A DNA stretch of 64,000 nt, taken from Korobacter sp963703075. GTDB taxonomy: Bacteria; Acidobacteriota; Terriglobia; Terriglobales; Acidobacteriaceae. The stretch covers positions 1,178,001 through 1,242,000 of the forward strand of contig OY969786.1 in NCBI GenBank assembly GCA_963703075.1, given 5' to 3'. The notes beneath the pieces were generated by a model. The model searched no databases. It saw only the letters and a program-made list of their open reading frames with translations, and was not told the origin of the DNA. A program made the translations under genes and the position numbers. Of the stretch, positions 35,238-44,228 are shown piece by piece; position 1 is the stretch's first letter; every line of letters starts with the position of its first letter.

Positions 35238-36279
35238 CTAGAGCAGCGGCCGGCCCTGGATGTCCCACCACAGATGGTGGACGGCGTCGGTGGTGGCAAG
35301 GACCACGGCGCGGCTCGGTGCGAAGGCGAGACCAACTAAATTATTTCCCGACACGATCAGCTCGGCCCGGCGTTCCTGGGTGATGCGGACGACGCCGCGC
35401 TTTCCGTTAAGCGATGCGGCGACGTATAGATTGCCGTCGATATCGAAGGCCAATCCCTGCGGACGACCAAGCCCACGATAGTAGACCGTGACTTCACCTT
35501 CGGGACTGATCTCGTGGACCGCGTCGAAACTGCTGGTGGTGGGACCGCTGACGTAGAGGTTGCCGCGCGGGCCGAAGGCTAGGTGATAGGCGGAGACGCT
35601 GGGCTCCAGGGTGGCGAAGACATAGATCTGGCGGTCGCGCGCGATTTTGAAGATGGTGCCACTGCGATCGCCGACAAAAAGATTTTCCTCGGCATCGAAG
35701 GCGATTCCGGTGGCCACGCCCATGCCTTCGGCGTAGGTCGTCATGGTGCCGTTGGCCGCCACACGATAGACGGTGCCATCGAAACGCGAGGAGACGTAGA
35801 GATGACCGGCGCGATCGAAAGCCATTCCCGTCGGGTTCATCATCTCGTTGAGGAAACGGCTTCACGGTGTAATTGGTGTCGATCTTGTAGATCGCCACCG
35901 GGACCTTCTGTCCGCGGGGTCCGGAGAAGGTGACGTAGAGATTGCCTTCGTGGTCGATGGCCGGGCTGGTGACCGGGTGCAGGTTCTCGGCAATGGGCAT
36001 GGCCACGCGCACCATGCGTTCATTGCTAACGGCGCCATTCACATGGACGGAAACGTTGCTTGACGCGACGTCCTGCGGGACACGGGCAATCACGAAGTTA
36101 TCTGTACCCACGACGACCGGAGCGGTCGTCTCTCCGAACTGCACCTGGGGACGACGGAGATCCTGGGGAGCCAGCGCATGGCCGATGAGTTTGACTTCAC
36201 CACCAGGCATGACGAAGGCAGGCTCGACGGAATCGATGCGCGGCTGGCCGTTGCGATTGATCAGTTTGGGATTACTCAT
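35238..36279 (-). pseudogene. frameshifted IPT/TIG + NHL-repeat (gluconolactonase-like) protein
   Basis: The N-terminal half (36279 to about 35855) encodes an IPT/TIG domain (RIDSVEPAFVMPGGEVKLIG) and the first NHL repeat (PAIDHEGNLYVTFSG). The C-terminal half (about 35862 to 35238) continues in another frame with four or five NHL repeats (GMAFDRAGHLYVSS, GIAFDAEENLFVGD, GLAFDIDGNLYVA). Removing one T from the TTT at about 35853-35855 joins VKPF directly to LNEMMNPTGMAFD. The break is therefore a single-base insertion, genuine or a sequencing error. No signal peptide is visible. The intact protein would be about 346 residues. Role unknown. Confidence 0.82.
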
Positions 36280-36338
36280 GCTCGGCGTGTAGTAGTAAGG
36301 GTATCAAATCTTCTGAAAGGAAAGGTAAACGGTGCGTG

Positions 36339-36866
36339 TCACGCCAACCAGTGCCAACCGTGAACCCGCGCGAAGTGCAGTAAGACTTGCAAAACGATGC
36401 AGCCGAAGACGCCGGCACCGAGGTCATCGACCACGATCCCGGTGCCATCCGGCAGCTTTTCAAGTTGCCGGATGGGCGGAGGTTTGAGGATGTCGAAGGC
36501 ACGGAAGAGGAGAAAACCGATCAGGAGGGGAGCGAAGCGAACCGGAGCGCCAATCAGCGTCACCAGTTGGCCGGCGACTTCGTCGATGACGACATGCGAT
36601 GGATCTTTTCTTCCACAGCCTCGTGCTTCGAGCGTAGCGGCGGGAATACCGATGGCGGTGGAGAGCGCCACCAGGGCAAGGATGACATACAACTGGAGAT
36701 GGACGGGGAGGAAGTGGGCGATGAGCGCCCAGAGCAGCACCGCGGCGGCCGATCCCCAGGTGCCCGGGCCGGGTTTGCCGAGGCCGGCGCCAAAGAAAAT
36801 AGCGACGAGATGCGCCCATCGTGGCGCCGGGGTTGCGGACCTAGTTGGGCTTGCCTGATCCGCCAT
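36339..36866 (-). CDS. pgpA: phosphatidylglycerophosphatase A
   Basis: 175 residues, membrane-embedded. Motifs GKPGPGTWGSAAAVLLW, DPSHVVIDEVAGQLV, FDILKPPPIRQLE and GIVVDDLGAGVFG are those of PgpA, which dephosphorylates phosphatidylglycerophosphate. ATG 36866 lies inside the end of yacG, a 26-base overlap, so the two are co-translated. A third glycerolipid enzyme within 7 kb of plsY and gpsA, but in a separate run. Confidence 0.93.
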   Translation of the reverse strand: MADQASPTRSATPAPRWAHLVAIFFGAGLGKPGPGTWGSAAAVLLWALIAHFLPVHLQLYVILALVALSTAIGIPAATLEARGCGRKDPSHVVIDEVAGQLVTLIGAPVRFAPLLIGFLLFRAFDILKPPPIRQLEKLPDGTGIVVDDLGAGVFGCIVLQVLLHFARVHGWHWLA

Positions 36867-37083
36867 CCGGCTCCTTGCTGCGGGGCGAGCGCAAATCGTA
36901 GTCTCCTTCGAAATCTTCGCCGGCGTTGTTGATGGGCGTCGAGATCACATATCCACCACTGGCCCACTTGCCGAGGTCGATGACTTTGCAGCGTTCCGAG
37001 CAGAACGGAAAATCGGGATCGGTGCGCAACACGATCTTCCGGCAGGTAGGGCAGCGCAGGCTGGAAAGTTTCTTCTTGGGCAT
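36841..37083 (-). CDS. yacG: DNA gyrase inhibitor YacG, zinc-binding
   Basis: 80 residues with a zinc site of four cysteines: Cys11, Cys14 (CPTC), Cys28 and Cys32 (CSERC). VIDLGKWASGGYVI is the YacG signature. It binds GyrB and blocks DNA binding. The C-terminal 30 residues are acidic and disordered and overlap the pgpA start. 30 bases after rimO. Confidence 0.92.
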   Translation of the reverse strand: MPKKKLSSLRCPTCRKIVLRTDPDFPFCSERCKVIDLGKWASGGYVISTPINNAGEDFEGDYDLRSPRSKEPDGGSGKPN

Positions 37084-37113
37084 GACGCTATCAATATTTT
37101 ATCGCGAGTCCGG

Positions 37114-38616
37114 CTACAGCAGGCGCGCGACCAGATCGTATTCGTGCGCTTCCGTGATCTCGCAGCGGTATACCTGGCCGGGCTCTACGTTTACGTGCTC
37201 GGCGAAATCGTTGATGTAGACCTTGCCGTCGATCTCGGGGGCGTGCATTTCCGTGCGGCCTTCCCAAAGCAGGTCGGTTTCTTCCGAGGGACCTTCGAGA
37301 ACGACGTCGAAGGCGCGGCCGACGAGGGCTTTGCGCTTCTTGCGGCTGATCTGCTTCTGCAACGCCATGAGCTTCTTGCGCCGCCGCTCGATCTCCCGGG
37401 GATCCACTTTCTCATCCAGCGAGAATGCGTGGGCGCCTTCCTCGTCGGAGTAGCTGAAGACGCCCAGCCAATCGAATTGCGCGGTCGTCACGAAATTGCA
37501 GAGCTGGTCGAAGTCCTCGGTGGTTTCGCCGGGAAAGCCAACGATGAACGAAGTCCGCAGGGTCAGGTTGGGAATTGTGCGGCGCATCTCCTCGATGGAC
37601 TTCAAGAAAATGTCGGAGTGGGCGCCGCGCTTCATGCGCTTCAGCACGTTGGCCGAAGAATGCTGCAACGGCACATCGATGTAGTTCGGGACCTTCGGAT
37701 TCCTCGCGATCGTCTCCAGCAGACGCTTGGTGATTTTATTCGGGTAAGCGTAGAGGAACCGCACCCACTGCAACTCTTCGATCTGTGCCAGCCGCTCGAG
37801 CAACTGCGCGAGACCGTCTTTCATGCCGAGATCTTCGCCGTAACAGGTAGTGTCTTGCCCGATCAGCGTGATCTCCTTGACGCCCTGTTTGGCCAAACGC
37901 TCGGCTTCGGCCACAACCGACTCAAAACGGCGGGAGCGGAATTTCCCGCGTAACTGGGGAATGATGCAGAACGAACAGGGATGATCGCAGCCTTCGGCGA
38001 TCTTGATGTAGGCGGTGTACTTCGGCGTGGCGAGAAGCCGCGGCGTGTTCTCGTCGTACAAATAATTCGGGAGATCGGCGATGGCTCCATCCCAGTCATT
38101 GCGGGAAAAGCGTCCTGACTGTTCGCGGGCTGCGCCTTCGGGGCGGTCCGCGATGCCGGACTTCAACTGCTGGCTGGCGCTCGAGTCATTCAGGATGACG
38201 AAGGGCGATTGAGCTTGCGGCTGATGTGGTTGGATCCCACTGGCGGCGAGGATCGCTTCCAGCTCTCCAGTGCCGACGACGGCATCGACTTCCGGAATGT
38301 TCTTCTGGATCTCATTGCGGTAGCGCTCGACCAGGCATCCTGCGACGATGAGCTTCCGGGCGCGTCCATTCGCCTTGTGCCCAGCCATCTCCAGGATCGT
38401 ATCGACGGACTCCTGCTTGGCGGTATCGATAAACGAGCAGGTATTCACGACGATGATGTCGGCATCCTCGGCGCGGGCGGTGATCTGCGCCCCGTTGGCG
38501 GCCAACAGCCCCATCATGACTTCGGAATCTACCAGGTTTTTCGGGCAGCCCAGGGAAACAAATCCGACCTTTGCCGGTGCTTCCGCAGTGCTGATAGGAG
38601 ACTTCGTTTCAGGCAT
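37114..38616 (-). CDS. rimO: ribosomal protein S12 methylthiotransferase RimO
   Basis: 500 residues: an N-terminal UPF0004 domain (VGFVSLGCPKNLVDSEVM, cluster cysteines also in NTCSF and AGCL), a radical SAM domain with GCDHPCSFCIIPQLRG, and a TRAM domain (last 65 residues). PKNLVDSE and IIPQLRGKFRSR separate RimO from MiaB. It adds a methylthio group to Asp89 of S12. A low-conservation insert of about 45 residues (around 140-185, SSASQQLKSGIADRPEG) precedes the radical SAM part and makes it longer than E. coli RimO. Confidence 0.94.
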   Translation of the reverse strand: MPETKSPISTAEAPAKVGFVSLGCPKNLVDSEVMMGLLAANGAQITARAEDADIIVVNTCSFIDTAKQESVDTILEMAGHKANGRARKLIVAGCLVERYRNEIQKNIPEVDAVVGTGELEAILAASGIQPHQPQAQSPFVILNDSSASQQLKSGIADRPEGAAREQSGRFSRNDWDGAIADLPNYLYDENTPRLLATPKYTAYIKIAEGCDHPCSFCIIPQLRGKFRSRRFESVVAEAERLAKQGVKEITLIGQDTTCYGEDLGMKDGLAQLLERLAQIEELQWVRFLYAYPNKITKRLLETIARNPKVPNYIDVPLQHSSANVLKRMKRGAHSDIFLKSIEEMRRTIPNLTLRTSFIVGFPGETTEDFDQLCNFVTTAQFDWLGVFSYSDEEGAHAFSLDEKVDPREIERRRKKLMALQKQISRKKRKALVGRAFDVVLEGPSEETDLLWEGRTEMHAPEIDGKVYINDFAEHVNVEPGQVYRCEITEAHEYDLVARLL

Positions 38617-38650
38617 GGAATCTAGCTATTTTAGCATTTTGCGAGGCAGA

Positions 38651-40867
38651 TCAGCTGGGCTCGTTATGGGTCTTCAGGCGCGCGAAGAGCTCCGGCAGGC
38701 GACTCGCGCTCTCTGCGGAACGGCCGAACCGTGCCTGTTCGTAATACTCGGTGAATTCCTCCAGCGCTTCGCGGAGCACCGGGTGGTCGATGCTCTTAGC
38801 GAACTCGGTAGGGGTATGCGACGGCGACTTCTGCCAGCCGTAGCGCGAAAGGTAGTGCGTGGCCCGGCCATACCAAAGGGAAGCGGCGGCTTCCGGCGCG
38901 CGTTGCGGATTAGCGGCGAGCCGTTGCGCTCGCACCATTCTGAGAATCTGTGGCGCCAGCGCCAGCCCGAGCAGGAGACAAATTACGGCGATGGCCCACT
39001 GCGACTGGCGTCGTGGCGATCGCACGAATGCCTGCTGGGCCCGGCGTGCCCGCTGCAGCAAGCTCTGGTAGAAGTTCGCAAGACGCTCGCGGAGGCTTAA
39101 GCCGCTCTGGATGGACTGGTTGGTGAGCGAAGCGGTGAGGGTTCGCTGGTGCGCGAAATCGTAGTTCACGACCCACTCATGCCAGAACTCGTTCATCGCG
39201 TCGGCGTACATCCGCAAGCGCCCGAGCAGCGAAGAGTTGCCGACAGTCGCGTAGGCGGTTGGATCAAAGGTCACCCATCCCTGGTTGGGGAAGTAGACTT
39301 CGACCCATGCATGAGCGTCACGCGCGCGCACGATGTAGCTGCCGGTGAGGTCGTTAAATTCGCTGACCCGGAAACCGGTCGCGACACGGGTGGGAATGCC
39401 GAGAGTGCGCAACATGATCGCCATCGAGCTGGCAAAGTATTCACAATGTCCCTTGCGGCGCTCGAAGAGAAAGTTCGCCAACGGATCGGCGGGAGTCGTC
39501 GTTGGCAATTCCAGGGTGTATCCGTAATTCTGCTGCAGGTAATTCTCGATGGCCCGCGCCTTTTCGTAAGGGCTCGGGGCGTGCGCGGTCACGGTGCGCG
39601 CCAACGCTTCGATCCGCGGATCCACGGCTGGAAGCTGCAAGTAACGGTTCGCAATGCGGACTGGATAATCTGAGCCGGCGAAGCGCAAATCATTCGGGTC
39701 GGGCGTCGCCACGTTGGCAACGGCCCAATAGGTGTTGGTCGGGTGGTTGCCGTCGAGGTTGATGTACGACTGGGCGCTGTCGAAGGCGACTTGGTGAAAG
39801 TTGCCGTCCAACTCGAGCGTCCCTTTTGCCAGGAAGAGCACCGAACTGCTGGTCGGTTCCATCATCACGCGATAAGGCATCGCTTCGGTGGTGTGGTTCA
39901 TCGCGACACGCGCGAGGTACGGGTCTGCGGCGATGGTCTCATTCGAAAGGTCGAAGCGGCCCACGTGCGAGGTCAGCACGTTCATGTATCGAGGGGCGTC
40001 GGCCCAGGTTTTGCCATCGAAGCGGGTCAGGATCGATCCACGCAGCTTGCCGTCGAAGCCGGGATGATTGCCATCGATCTGGAGGTGCATCACGACTTCG
40101 GACGATTGCTGGATGAGTCCGATCTGCCCCAGCTGAATGGTGTCGCGGAAGCCGCTGATGGGATCCGATCCGCGGGTAAACGAGCTGAGATAGCCGCCCG
40201 AGATGCGGGGCAGGGCGAAAAACAAGATGGTGCCGGAAAGCAGGATCGTAATCGTAAGTACGAGGGCGGTGCGCGAGAGGGAACCGTTGACCCGCGACAT
40301 GCGCGTCCGCGAAGCATTGGCGTTGAACGACTGGATGCTGTCCGCCGACTGCGCGGCGCGGCGCATCTCAAAGCTGATGAAGGTGGCGATCGCTACCAGG
40401 AGAAACAGTGCGAAGCCAGCCAGGAACACGGTGTTCACCGTGAGCACCGACGCCGCCAGCACCATGAGGAAGGCGAGCACGCCAAGGTAGAGCAGGTCGC
40501 GGTCACGATGGACGGAGAACACCTTGACGACCATGCCAAACAGCACGAGGTGCACCGTGGAACTGACAAAGTCTCGCGAGATGAAGAAGTAATCGACCGC
40601 GTAGACGAGGACGTACATCAGGGTGAATACGGTGGTCCAGCGCTCCGGCACAACGAATTGCCGGTCGCGTGCAAGATGGACGGCACGCACTCCGAGGGCG
40701 CCCAGAACAAACACGACGGAGAACATGTCGAGCTTGCCGGTACCCGCAAGCGTGATGAACCCGGTGATGATCAGCAGGAAGAGCGAGACCTGGAAGTAGC
40801 GCTCCATCGGTGCGGGGACCGGGCTGCTCCGCACACCTAGTTCCGGCTGGGTTGCAATGGCTGCCAT
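38651..40867 (-). CDS. TgpA-like membrane transglutaminase (DUF3488/DUF4129)
   Basis: 738 residues. Five or six membrane helices in DUF3488 (about 25-220), an extracytoplasmic region, a transglutaminase core with Cys475 (RKGHCEYFAS), His519 (RDAHAWVEVYF) and Asp535 (FDPTAY), one more helix at about 635-652, and a DUF4129 tail (LREALEEFTEYYEQARFG). TgpA of Pseudomonas is essential, and the substrate is unclear. In many genomes it follows a MoxR ATPase and a DUF58 gene, both missing here. ATG 40867. Confidence 0.9.
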   Translation of the reverse strand: MAAIATQPELGVRSSPVPAPMERYFQVSLFLLIITGFITLAGTGKLDMFSVVFVLGALGVRAVHLARDRQFVVPERWTTVFTLMYVLVYAVDYFFISRDFVSSTVHLVLFGMVVKVFSVHRDRDLLYLGVLAFLMVLAASVLTVNTVFLAGFALFLLVAIATFISFEMRRAAQSADSIQSFNANASRTRMSRVNGSLSRTALVLTITILLSGTILFFALPRISGGYLSSFTRGSDPISGFRDTIQLGQIGLIQQSSEVVMHLQIDGNHPGFDGKLRGSILTRFDGKTWADAPRYMNVLTSHVGRFDLSNETIAADPYLARVAMNHTTEAMPYRVMMEPTSSSVLFLAKGTLELDGNFHQVAFDSAQSYINLDGNHPTNTYWAVANVATPDPNDLRFAGSDYPVRIANRYLQLPAVDPRIEALARTVTAHAPSPYEKARAIENYLQQNYGYTLELPTTTPADPLANFLFERRKGHCEYFASSMAIMLRTLGIPTRVATGFRVSEFNDLTGSYIVRARDAHAWVEVYFPNQGWVTFDPTAYATVGNSSLLGRLRMYADAMNEFWHEWVVNYDFAHQRTLTASLTNQSIQSGLSLRERLANFYQSLLQRARRAQQAFVRSPRRQSQWAIAVICLLLGLALAPQILRMVRAQRLAANPQRAPEAAASLWYGRATHYLSRYGWQKSPSHTPTEFAKSIDHPVLREALEEFTEYYEQARFGRSAESASRLPELFARLKTHNEPS

Positions 40868-41009
40868 CTGTAAACATTCTCAGGGGTTTCTGGTGGAAAG
40901 GGAAGAGTTAGGCAGGGTACCAAGGTGAATCTCACGGCGGGAACTCAGGCCTTGTTTGTTGGGGAACGAGTTGGGAAAGTGCCAACCGCTCTGATATCCT
41001 CCGGCACAG

Positions 41010-41879
41010 ATGGAACACGCATTAGATTTGTGCATCGTGGGCCCGGGACGTCTCGGCACAGCGCTGGCGACACAGCTGCAGCGCACCTACGATTGCGTGG
41101 ATAGCATCGTTGCGCGGCACTCGAGTATCGCCAAAGCGATTGCGCTGGCGGAGAAAGTGGATGCCACCGCCAAGGAGTTCGACTCCGCCGATTTCGATCA
41201 GTCGGTTACATGGCTTTGCCTGCCCGACTCCGCGATAGCTTCCGTTGCAAAGAACATGGCGCAACGCCGCGAGTGGCGCGGGAAAATCGTCTTTCATTCC
41301 AGCGGCGCGCTGAGCAGTGATGAGCTACAGCCCCTGCGTGATAAAGGCGCTTCCGTCGCCTCCGTGCATCCCATGATGACCTTTGCCCCCGAAGCCACGA
41401 CGCAACTGGCAGGGGTTGTGTTCGCGCTCGAAGGGGACAACAAGGCCGTCGAGGCAGCCCGCCGTCTGGTCAGCGCGCTGCACGGCAGTGAGTTCGTCAT
41501 CGCCAAGGAAAACAAGGTCCTCTACCACGTCTTCGGCAGCTTCCTCGCGCCCCTGCTCCTTACGACTCTAACCACCGCCGAGCGCATTGGGACGCAGGCC
41601 GGGGTACCGCCGAAAATGGTTCGTGCTGCCATGCAGCGCATTGTCGGCCAGACGGTAGAGAACTTTTTTAAGCTAGGCGCTGAGGGGTCTTTTACCGGGC
41701 CGTTTATGCGCGGCGATGTCGAAGTTGTGCAGAAGCATTTGAAGGCGCTCGATCCCACGCAGCGAGAAGCGTATGTGGGGCTGGTGAAGGCCGCGCTTGC
41801 GTATCTGCCGGTGGCCAAATCGGATGAGATCCGGGCGGCTCTTGGAGAGCCGGCCTCCGCGGCTGCTGCCCGCGAATAA
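41010..41879 (+). CDS. Rossmann-like and DUF2520 domain oxidoreductase
   Basis: 289 residues. LDLCIVGPGRLGTALATQLQ is the NADP-binding turn. IVFHSSGALSSDELQPL and ASVHPMMTF are typical of the Rossmann-like/DUF2520 family, with a helical C-terminal domain from about 170. Related to ketopantoate reductase and pyrroline-5-carboxylate reductase folds, substrate not established. In many bacteria it neighbours panB/panC, not here. It starts 142 bases from the divergent transglutaminase and ends 3 bases from convergent ribA. Confidence 0.85.
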   Translation: MEHALDLCIVGPGRLGTALATQLQRTYDCVDSIVARHSSIAKAIALAEKVDATAKEFDSADFDQSVTWLCLPDSAIASVAKNMAQRREWRGKIVFHSSGALSSDELQPLRDKGASVASVHPMMTFAPEATTQLAGVVFALEGDNKAVEAARRLVSALHGSEFVIAKENKVLYHVFGSFLAPLLLTTLTTAERIGTQAGVPPKMVRAAMQRIVGQTVENFFKLGAEGSFTGPFMRGDVEVVQKHLKALDPTQREAYVGLVKAALAYLPVAKSDEIRAALGEPASAAAARE

Positions 41880-41882
41880 GTC

Positions 41883-42560
41883 CTAGCCGAAGATGTGTCC
41901 CATCTTTTCCTTCTTGGTTTTTAGATAGGCTTCCGAGGTCGGATAAGCTTCGACTTCCGCCGAGACGCGTTCCACCACTTCGATTCCCGCGTCTTCCACT
42001 GCTTTCACTTTTTCCGGATTATTAGAGAGTAAGCGGAGGCGGCGAATGCCGAGTGCCTTCATGATCTCCACCGGCAGCGAGTACTGGCGATAATCGGCCT
42101 TGAGGCCGAGTTGTTCATTGGCCTCGACGGTATCGAGTCCGTTGTCTTGCAGCTCGTAGGCCTGGAGCTTCGCCATCAGGCCGATGCCGCGGCCCTCCTG
42201 CTCCTCGTAAATGAGCACGCCGCGTCCCGCGTCGGAAATCATCTGCAGGGCAAGTTCAAGTTGCTGCCGGCAGTCGCAACGCTGCGAGCCGAATACATCG
42301 CCCGTCAGGCATTGCGAGTGAATGCGGACCAGCGGGGGAGCCGAGTGGATGTCGCCCATGACCAGTGCGACAGCACTTTCCTTGCGGCGCTCAATCACTC
42401 CCTGGCGCGCCAGTTCGTCTTTGGCCAGTGCGGGCTCAGGCAGTTCTTCAAAGCATCCCTCAAAGCCGAAAATGCGAAAGTGTCCCCAGCGGGTAGGGAA
42501 GTCGGCCTCGGCCACCTTGGTGATGTGCGATTGCGTCACAAGCAAATTATAAGCTTCCAT
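41883..42560 (-). CDS. ribA: GTP cyclohydrolase II
   Basis: 225 residues, stand-alone enzyme without the RibB domain. The zinc ligands are Cys84, Cys95 and Cys97 in HSQCLTGDVFGSQRCDCRQQ. YEEQEGRGIGLMAKLQAYEL and the catalytic RPxxYxxxxN-like block DYRQYSLPVEIMKALGI follow. It opens GTP for riboflavin synthesis. The last 25 residues are charged. No FMN riboswitch is visible in 42561-42720, so RFN control is not indicated. Confidence 0.94.
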   Translation of the reverse strand: MEAYNLLVTQSHITKVAEADFPTRWGHFRIFGFEGCFEELPEPALAKDELARQGVIERRKESAVALVMGDIHSAPPLVRIHSQCLTGDVFGSQRCDCRQQLELALQMISDAGRGVLIYEEQEGRGIGLMAKLQAYELQDNGLDTVEANEQLGLKADYRQYSLPVEIMKALGIRRLRLLSNNPEKVKAVEDAGIEVVERVSAEVEAYPTSEAYLKTKKEKMGHIFG

Positions 42561-42655
42561 TCCGGATTTCCCGCGTGACGCGCCTCACAAGCGCGCGTCT
42601 GCACGCTAACTGATGGATGCGCGAGAAACGAAAACGAAGCAAAACGGGTGCAGAG

Positions 42656-42685
42656 TTGGCACAAAAAACACGAGCTTGTTACAAT
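42656..42685 (+). promoter_or_regulatory. promoter of tRNA-Ala
   Basis: -35 TTGGCA at 42656-42661 and -10 TACAAT at 42680-42685 with an 18-base spacer. It would start transcription about 33 bases before the mature tRNA end. Confidence 0.6.
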
Positions 42686-42724
42686 TCAGACACCGGTTTG
42701 CATAAACAGATCGCGCCTCGGAGT

Positions 42725-42800
42725 GGGGCTATAGCTCAGTTGGGAGAGCGCTGCAATCGCACTGCAGAGGTCGTGAGTTCGACTCTCACTAGCTCCACCA
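42725..42800 (+). tRNA. tRNA-Ala (anticodon CGC)
   Basis: 76 bases fold as a complete cloverleaf: acceptor GGGGCTA with TAGCTCC, D arm GCTC/GAGC, anticodon stem CTGCA/TGCAG with loop ATCGCAC (anticodon CGC), T arm GTGAG/CTCAC with loop TTCGACT, discriminator A, and encoded CCA at 42798-42800. It reads GCG codons. Its 3' half served as an integration target. Confidence 0.95.
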
Positions 42801-42808
42801 AATAAACC
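42753..42808 (+). repeat. attL direct repeat (3' half of tRNA-Ala)
   Basis: GCAATCGCACTGCAGAGG starts the repeat at the anticodon stem, and it runs through the CCA end into AATAAACC. The intact tRNA is on this side. Confidence 0.82.
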
Positions 42809-42878
42809 TACACTAACCGATCACTTGTTCGGCAGCTCGGAATTGGTCTGTCTGCGTCTCACCCACACCCACAATGCG

Positions 42879-43034
42879 TTAGTTTATCGCTGGTGGTACG
42901 GGTTTTAGCGCCTCCAGGAATTGTCCCTGGGCAGCGAGTTGGTTGTCATGGATCGCATGCGAGTAACGATCCAACGTCGTCTTGCTGTTGGCGTGGCGCA
43001 GCAATGATTGAACGGTCTTGACATCGGTCAAAGC
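42879..43034 (-). pseudogene. C-terminal remnant of a tyrosine recombinase/integrase
   Basis: In the minus frame ending at TAA 42879-42881 the residues DVKTVQSLLRHANSKTTLDR are followed by YSHAIHDNQ. This is the end of a phage-type integrase, with the second catalytic His (RHAN) and the nucleophile Tyr (DRYSHA). The HxxR box and everything before it are gone, and similarity fades near 43034. It points toward the tRNA, as expected for the integrase next to its att site. About 47-50 residues remain, so it is inactive. Confidence 0.82.
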
Positions 43035-43116
43035 ACAGATGCCGATGTTGGTGATCGGCTCACCGATGGATGGTGCCGAACAACTCCCCTGGCCTTTTGC
43101 TGTTTCTGGTTAGCGA

Positions 43117-43275
43117 TTACTTCGACGCCTCACCATGCATCAAGTGGAACTTCTTCGGATCGTCTCCGAAGAGTACCATCGCCACTGCTGAACGAGGGAT
43201 GAACATCGCCTTTGTCTCCCCGTTTGCGACGAGGTAGTACCCGGCTTCAGACTCGTCAATCAAGCGCACAAGCAC
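43117..43275 (-). CDS. 52-residue hypothetical protein in the element
   Basis: The frame VLVRLIDESEAGYYLVANGE... through RSAVAMVLFGDDPKK to HLMHGEASK ends at TAA 43117-43119. GTG at 43273-43275 lies three bases after the stop of the membrane-protein gene in the same frame, so it is either a tiny downstream gene or what was once a C-terminal extension. Amino acid composition looks protein-like. No family recognised. Confidence 0.4.
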   Translation of the reverse strand: MLVRLIDESEAGYYLVANGETKAMFIPRSAVAMVLFGDDPKKFHLMHGEASK

Positions 43276-43278
43276 CGT

Positions 43279-44106
43279 CTACTGCGGGTAAACCGGCGAG
43301 TCTTTCGTGAGCATGACGACCACCGGTACCGTACCTCCGCCGCCCCACGATGCCTTCAACCTCGGATAAAGGAAGTGCGAGAAGAGGAATAAGGCAATCA
43401 GGAGAAGCGTGAAACGTCGAGTGAAATCGTGATACATCGGCGGAGTTGAGATCGCGTCGAACTCGAATGTCGGGAGACGCGAGAACTGTGGCAAGATAGT
43501 CGTCGCGACCCGCTCCACTATGGACGCGACTGCCACTGCGAATATCCACAAGATTAGGACGTTCACCGAGATGACATGCTTGATCACTGGAAATATCGAA
43601 TCGGCAATAAAGAGCAGGACGTAAAGTGCGGAAAGTGCTGCCTGTACTGCGAGAGGTACTTTATCAACCTGAATCACAATGGTCCAAGCCGCGCTGAGTA
43701 AGACCATTACGACAAGTAACCAATTACCGTGAGCCGGGGCAAATGAGATGGGTGCGTCGTAATCAAATAGAGATTGAGATGCTATGCCAACTGTGGCGCA
43801 GCCCACCCACAATGGCCACAGGCTTCGGACGAAACGTAAGAACCCGTCACGAGGGACCGGGATACCGAGTAGGATTGGCAACCCGATGAAGATGATGAAC
43901 CACCCACCCGCAGCAAATATCCTCGGTCGAAAGGGGTTCACTGCAACGAATCCAAACTGCGCTTCATACAAGGACACGATCAGGAAACCAGCGACGTATA
44001 TTCCCACCGTGGCGGCGGCTGAGAACTTGGAGAAGCGCTCAAGCGAATCCCAACCGGAACCATTTTTGACTGATTCACCTGGCGCAGGAGTTGGTCCGGT
44101 GGCCAT
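43279..44106 (-). CDS. multi-pass membrane protein, element cargo, unknown function
   Basis: 275 residues from ATG 44106, and a GTG start up to 44145 is possible. Six or seven hydrophobic helices alternate with short loops: FSAAATVGIYVAGFLIVSLY, the GGWFIIFIGLPILLGI region, then three helices before 180 and one near 240. The tail WGGGGTVPVVVMLTKDSPV lies after the last helix and looks like a small soluble beta segment. I recognise no family. As the only sizeable gene between the att repeats it is the surviving cargo, perhaps an immunity or defence-linked membrane protein, but nothing in the sequence proves that. Confidence 0.65.
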   Translation of the reverse strand: MATGPTPAPGESVKNGSGWDSLERFSKFSAAATVGIYVAGFLIVSLYEAQFGFVAVNPFRPRIFAAGGWFIIFIGLPILLGIPVPRDGFLRFVRSLWPLWVGCATVGIASQSLFDYDAPISFAPAHGNWLLVVMVLLSAAWTIVIQVDKVPLAVQAALSALYVLLFIADSIFPVIKHVISVNVLILWIFAVAVASIVERVATTILPQFSRLPTFEFDAISTPPMYHDFTRRFTLLLIALFLFSHFLYPRLKASWGGGGTVPVVVMLTKDSPVYPQ

Positions 44107-44228
44107 ATCCTGTGATGATACATTCACCCACAATGTCACCCACACTCAACATGGCTCTCACGCATTAACAAGCACTTAGCAGTCCTTCCAGTACCGGATA
44201 AGTTGTTGTAAGTCATGGACATAGATAG

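Noticed and set aside
42561..42720. FMN riboswitch upstream of ribA
   Set aside because: None of the RFN conserved words (AGGG..GGGTGAAATTCC and CGGCGGTA-like) is present on the minus strand.
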